This document shows, piece by piece, positions 61,613 to 64,000 of a DNA stretch of 64,000 bases. The stretch's first letter is position 1; the number at the start of each line of letters is the position of its first letter. The notes beneath the pieces were generated by a model, which was not told the DNA's origin, searched no databases, and saw nothing but the letters and a program-made list of their open reading frames with translations. Both the position numbers and the translations under genes were made by a program. This DNA comes from Kiritimatiellia bacterium. Lineage in GTDB: Bacteria > Verrucomicrobiota > Kiritimatiellia > RFP12 > UBA1067. The stretch lies in contig JAFXTB010000171.1 of the NCBI GenBank assembly GCA_017525225.1, positions 1 to 64,000 on the forward strand, written 5' to 3'.

Positions 61613-63676
61613 ATGCTTGCTGGATGCCTCGCTTCCATAGCCATCCTGACGAATCTTCTGGACGTCATCTCCGCCGTTTCCGCCGGCGATACGAATGTGC
61701 ATTTTGACGTCACCGGCGCGATAACTGCGGTCAATCGCTCCCAAAGCGCCCTCTTCAATCTGAAAACGGATACCGGCTTCATGGTTTTCAGGGACGCTAC
61801 GGAAAATCGCCGGAGTCTCTTGTTCAAGCCAGGGAACATTGTCCGGGCAAAAGGGCGTGTATTCCTCAACGAATACGACTACCCCGCCGCCAATTGCCAA
61901 GAGCTGTCGTTCCTCGGCGAAGGCCGTTCGCCACGAATAACCGATGTGTCCGCAGACGACCTCTCGAAAAATGCAAGGGAATTGAACGGCGAGCTTATAC
62001 GTGTAAAAGGCATCGTCAGGGAGGTGTTTCGCGACGAAATCGACCCGAAGTACGTCTATCTGACGCTTGTCAACAACGGCTTCTTATTTACCGTGTCAAT
62101 CTGCGACGACATGGAGAACGAGACATTCCTGAATTCGCTGATCGACGCCGAAATATCCGTCGTCGGACACTATACGTCCGACAGAATCGGGCTGCGCAGG
62201 ATGCTGCGCTGGACACTGGCAACCTACACGACGGACAACATCACCGTCCTGAAGCCCGCCCCGGCAGATCCATTTGACGCACCCTTGCTTTCCGGACGGG
62301 AACCGGCGTCCCCGCCCGAGCTCGCAACGCTGGGGAAGAGAAGGATCTCCGGCAGAGTGATCGCCACGCGAAACGCCAAGGATTTTCTCGTCGTCGATTC
62401 CCAGGGTTCAATTAGGCGCATAAGACCAAGAACGCCAGAGTATCCGCGCTACGGCGACATCGTCGAAGCCGTCGGCTATCCAGAGACGGATCTCTACCGG
62501 CTCAACCTGGGCGACGCAATCTGGCGAAAGACCGGGGTGGCGACAAATGGACTGGATGCGCCCGTCGCCACGGACATCCGGCGCATCCTGACGGACGGCA
62601 AGGGGAACCGCAAGATCAACCCGCTGTTCCACGGCAAGGCGATCCGCGTTGCCGGAATCGCCATAGACGCTAGCGGCACCGGACAAATGGAAACCATCAC
62701 TCTCAAATGCGGCGACCTCTCGATTCCGGTGGACATCAGCTCCCATCCCGACCTCGCCGCCGCCATGGCCATCGAGAGCCGTCTGTCCGTCGCCGGAACC
62801 TGCATCGTCGAGACGGAAGACTGGCGGCCCTGCTCGGCTTTTCCCCACGCCACCGGCATCACGCTTGCGGTGCGCGTGCCAGAAGATGTGACGGTCGTAT
62901 CGCGTCCGCCTTGGTGGACGCCGGCCAAACTGCTCTTCGTTGTCATGTCCCTCCTGTCGGCCTTGATCGCATTCTTCGTCTGGAACAGGATGCTGAACAG
63001 GCTTGTCGCCAAGAAAAGCCGTGCGCTGGTCAAAGAGCAGCTTGCGCTTGCGGAAGCGGAACTGAAGATCGGCGAACGGACGCGGCTGGCCATCGAACTG
63101 CACGATTCGCTTTCGCAGAATCTTGCCGCCGTCGCGTTCCAGATCGTCGCCGCAAAGAACGCCGCCGCCGTCAGCCCCGGCGAGACGGCCGACAACCTGA
63201 ACACCGCGGAACGCATGCTGCTTTCCTGCCGAACGGAACTCAAGCGCTGCCTCTGGGATCTGCGGAGCGACGCGCTGGACATCAAAAACATGTCCGACGT
63301 GATCCGCCGAGTGCTGGCGCCGGTAAAAGGGAACGCCGATCTGAGCGTGCGCTTCAACATCGCGCGGTCGCACTTTGACGATTCGACGCTGCATGCCACC
63401 ATCTGCATCATCCGCGAACTCGTATCCAACGCCATCCAGCACGGCCACGCCACGCATGTCGGCATCGTTGGCGCGCTGAAGAACGACGTACTCTCCTTTT
63501 CCGTAAAGGACGACGGGACCGGTTTCGACATCGAGTCCGCGCCAGGCCCGGCAGACGGCCACTTCGGCCTTGCGGGCATCTCCGAACGCGCAAAGAGACA
63601 CGGAGGAAAAATGGCAATCGAATCTTCACCAGACCAAGGAACGCGCGTATCCGTAAACCTAAAAATCAAACATTAA
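61613..63676 (+). CDS. NarL/DesK-type sensor histidine kinase with periplasmic OB-like domains
   Basis: The 687-residue membrane kinase begins with a hydrophobic export segment (MLAGCLASIAILTNLLDVIS). The periplasmic part up to about residue 435 contains repeated OB-like beta domains (HFDVTGAITAVNRSQSALFN, RISGRVIATRNAKDFLVVDS). A transmembrane helix lies near 440-462 (AKLLFVVMSLLSALIAFFVW). The HisKA_3 phosphoacceptor is in RTRLAIELHDSLSQNLAAV (His ~495). HATPase motifs are RELVSNAIQHG (~600), DDGTGFDI (~632) and GHFGLAGISERA (~646). It is one of only two plus-strand genes, is divergent from the GFTVNFR operon, and precedes its cognate regulator by 79 nt. Confidence 0.88.
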   Translation: MLAGCLASIAILTNLLDVISAVSAGDTNVHFDVTGAITAVNRSQSALFNLKTDTGFMVFRDATENRRSLLFKPGNIVRAKGRVFLNEYDYPAANCQELSFLGEGRSPRITDVSADDLSKNARELNGELIRVKGIVREVFRDEIDPKYVYLTLVNNGFLFTVSICDDMENETFLNSLIDAEISVVGHYTSDRIGLRRMLRWTLATYTTDNITVLKPAPADPFDAPLLSGREPASPPELATLGKRRISGRVIATRNAKDFLVVDSQGSIRRIRPRTPEYPRYGDIVEAVGYPETDLYRLNLGDAIWRKTGVATNGLDAPVATDIRRILTDGKGNRKINPLFHGKAIRVAGIAIDASGTGQMETITLKCGDLSIPVDISSHPDLAAAMAIESRLSVAGTCIVETEDWRPCSAFPHATGITLAVRVPEDVTVVSRPPWWTPAKLLFVVMSLLSALIAFFVWNRMLNRLVAKKSRALVKEQLALAEAELKIGERTRLAIELHDSLSQNLAAVAFQIVAAKNAAAVSPGETADNLNTAERMLLSCRTELKRCLWDLRSDALDIKNMSDVIRRVLAPVKGNADLSVRFNIARSHFDDSTLHATICIIRELVSNAIQHGHATHVGIVGALKNDVLSFSVKDDGTGFDIESAPGPADGHFGLAGISERAKRHGGKMAIESSPDQGTRVSVNLKIKH

Positions 63677-63677
63677 C

Positions 63678-63755
63678 CTTCACCCCCTTCCCACCCTTCC
63701 CACCCTTCTCACCACTCCCCTTCATTCTACATTCTACATTCTACATTTTACACTC
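63678..63755 (+). repeat. C-rich and CATTCTA tandem repeats upstream of the response regulator
   Basis: A C-rich run of CCCTTCCCA-like units fills 63678-63722. Three perfect CATTCTA units and one CATTTTA follow at 63723-63750, ending 5 nt before the ATG. The space contains no Shine-Dalgarno and separates the kinase stop from the regulator start. Confidence 0.7.
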
Positions 63756-64000
63756 ATGAAAAAGACCCGCATCCTCATCGCCGACGACCACACACTCGTG
63801 CGTGTCGGACTCAAAGCCATGCTCCACTACCAGCCGACCATGACCGTTGTAGGAGAGGCGACAAACGGAGAAGAAGCCGTAGCGCTTGCCGGCAAGCTCA
63901 AACCTGATGTCATCATCATGGATCTGATGATGCCTGTCCTCGGCGGCGCAGAGGCGACAAGACGCATTCTTGAATCCGATTCGGCAACAAGGATCATCAT
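63756..64000 (+). CDS. response regulator, receiver domain (partial)
   Basis: The visible 81 residues are the receiver domain of a NarL-type regulator: RILIADDHTLVRVGLKAML with the acidic pocket Asp pair, then KPDVIIMDLMMPVLGGAEAT with the phosphoacceptor Asp near residue 55. The gene is cut by the window end, so the expected LuxR-type DNA-binding domain is not seen. It follows its likely partner kinase after the heptanucleotide repeats and may control the glycan operons. Confidence 0.88.
   Translation, partial: MKKTRILIADDHTLVRVGLKAMLHYQPTMTVVGEATNGEEAVALAGKLKPDVIIMDLMMPVLGGAEATRRILESDSATRII

Noticed and set aside
1-64000. CRISPR arrays, tRNA and rRNA genes
   Set aside because: I found no regularly spaced direct repeats with unique spacers and no convincing T-loop/acceptor pattern or rRNA signature sequence by eye.

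Overview
The window looks like a chromosomal segment from an anaerobic, polysaccharide-degrading member of the PVC superphylum, most likely Kiritimatiellota (possibly Lentisphaerota). The evidence is the high GC content, many large secreted proteins built from autotransporter-associated beta-strand repeats, FG-GAP proteins, several Tat-type (RRxF) signal peptides, a hydrazine-synthase-alpha-like PD40/c-heme protein, and fused glycoside hydrolases. This assignment comes from family content only; no rRNA or tRNA gene was seen. Almost every gene lies on the minus strand. The exceptions are a two-component pair at the right end.

Region 1 (1-21871) is mostly core genome. From left to right it holds an acyl-ACP thioesterase fused to a sulfite/nitrite-reductase-like domain, an amidohydrolase, a Gfo/Idh/MocA protein, and an FG-GAP protein. 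Next comes a compact run transcribed asd-smc-amidase-HAD hydrolase, then an M48-like peptidase and folE. A tightly packed run follows in transcription order gatC-gatA-secretin-gatB-rsmD-lipoprotein glycosidase, and then a NifU-like scaffold. The secretin gene sits inside gatCAB.

Region 2 (21936-51879) is accessory carbohydrate metabolism in two long apparent operons, each with a recognisable -35/-10 pair. The operon starting at 35373 encodes a beta-helix protein, an HzsA-like c-heme protein, two ATC-hydrolase-like proteins (one fused to YhcH), a giant beta-strand-repeat protein and a TIM-barrel glycosidase. The operon starting at 51803 encodes a giant beta-strand-repeat protein, a TIM-barrel glycosidase, a 1755-residue GH36-like/tyrosine-phosphatase/GH78 fusion, a GH127/glycosidase fusion, an MBL-fold hydrolase and a sugar-phosphate-isomerase-like protein. 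An orphan AbiEi-like antitoxin gene lies between them, with an inverted-repeat operator and what may be the remains of its toxin.

Region 3 (51880-56250) is a scarred mosaic. It holds C-terminal fragments of lost genes, a broken enolase-superfamily gene, a Tat-exported Gfo/Idh/MocA protein, and an AAA+ ATPase of the archaeal-ATPase/DUF234 type. The ATPase is flanked by direct copies of a roughly 125-bp element carrying an 11-bp-arm inverted repeat. A third copy lies 2.2 kb away. Region 4 (56248-64000) holds a third glycosidase operon, again led by a beta-strand-repeat protein, and a divergent NarL-type sensor kinase/response regulator pair that may control it.

Three cross-cutting patterns stand out. 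The first gene of each of the three carbohydrate operons encodes a secreted beta-rich protein ending in a short hydrophobic strand with a terminal Arg (GFTVNFR, GFQLNFR, RFQIILR). At least four genes have a -10 box only 6-8 nt before the ATG and no Shine-Dalgarno, suggesting leaderless mRNAs. An identical 26-bp block carries the -35 element of two unrelated promoters.
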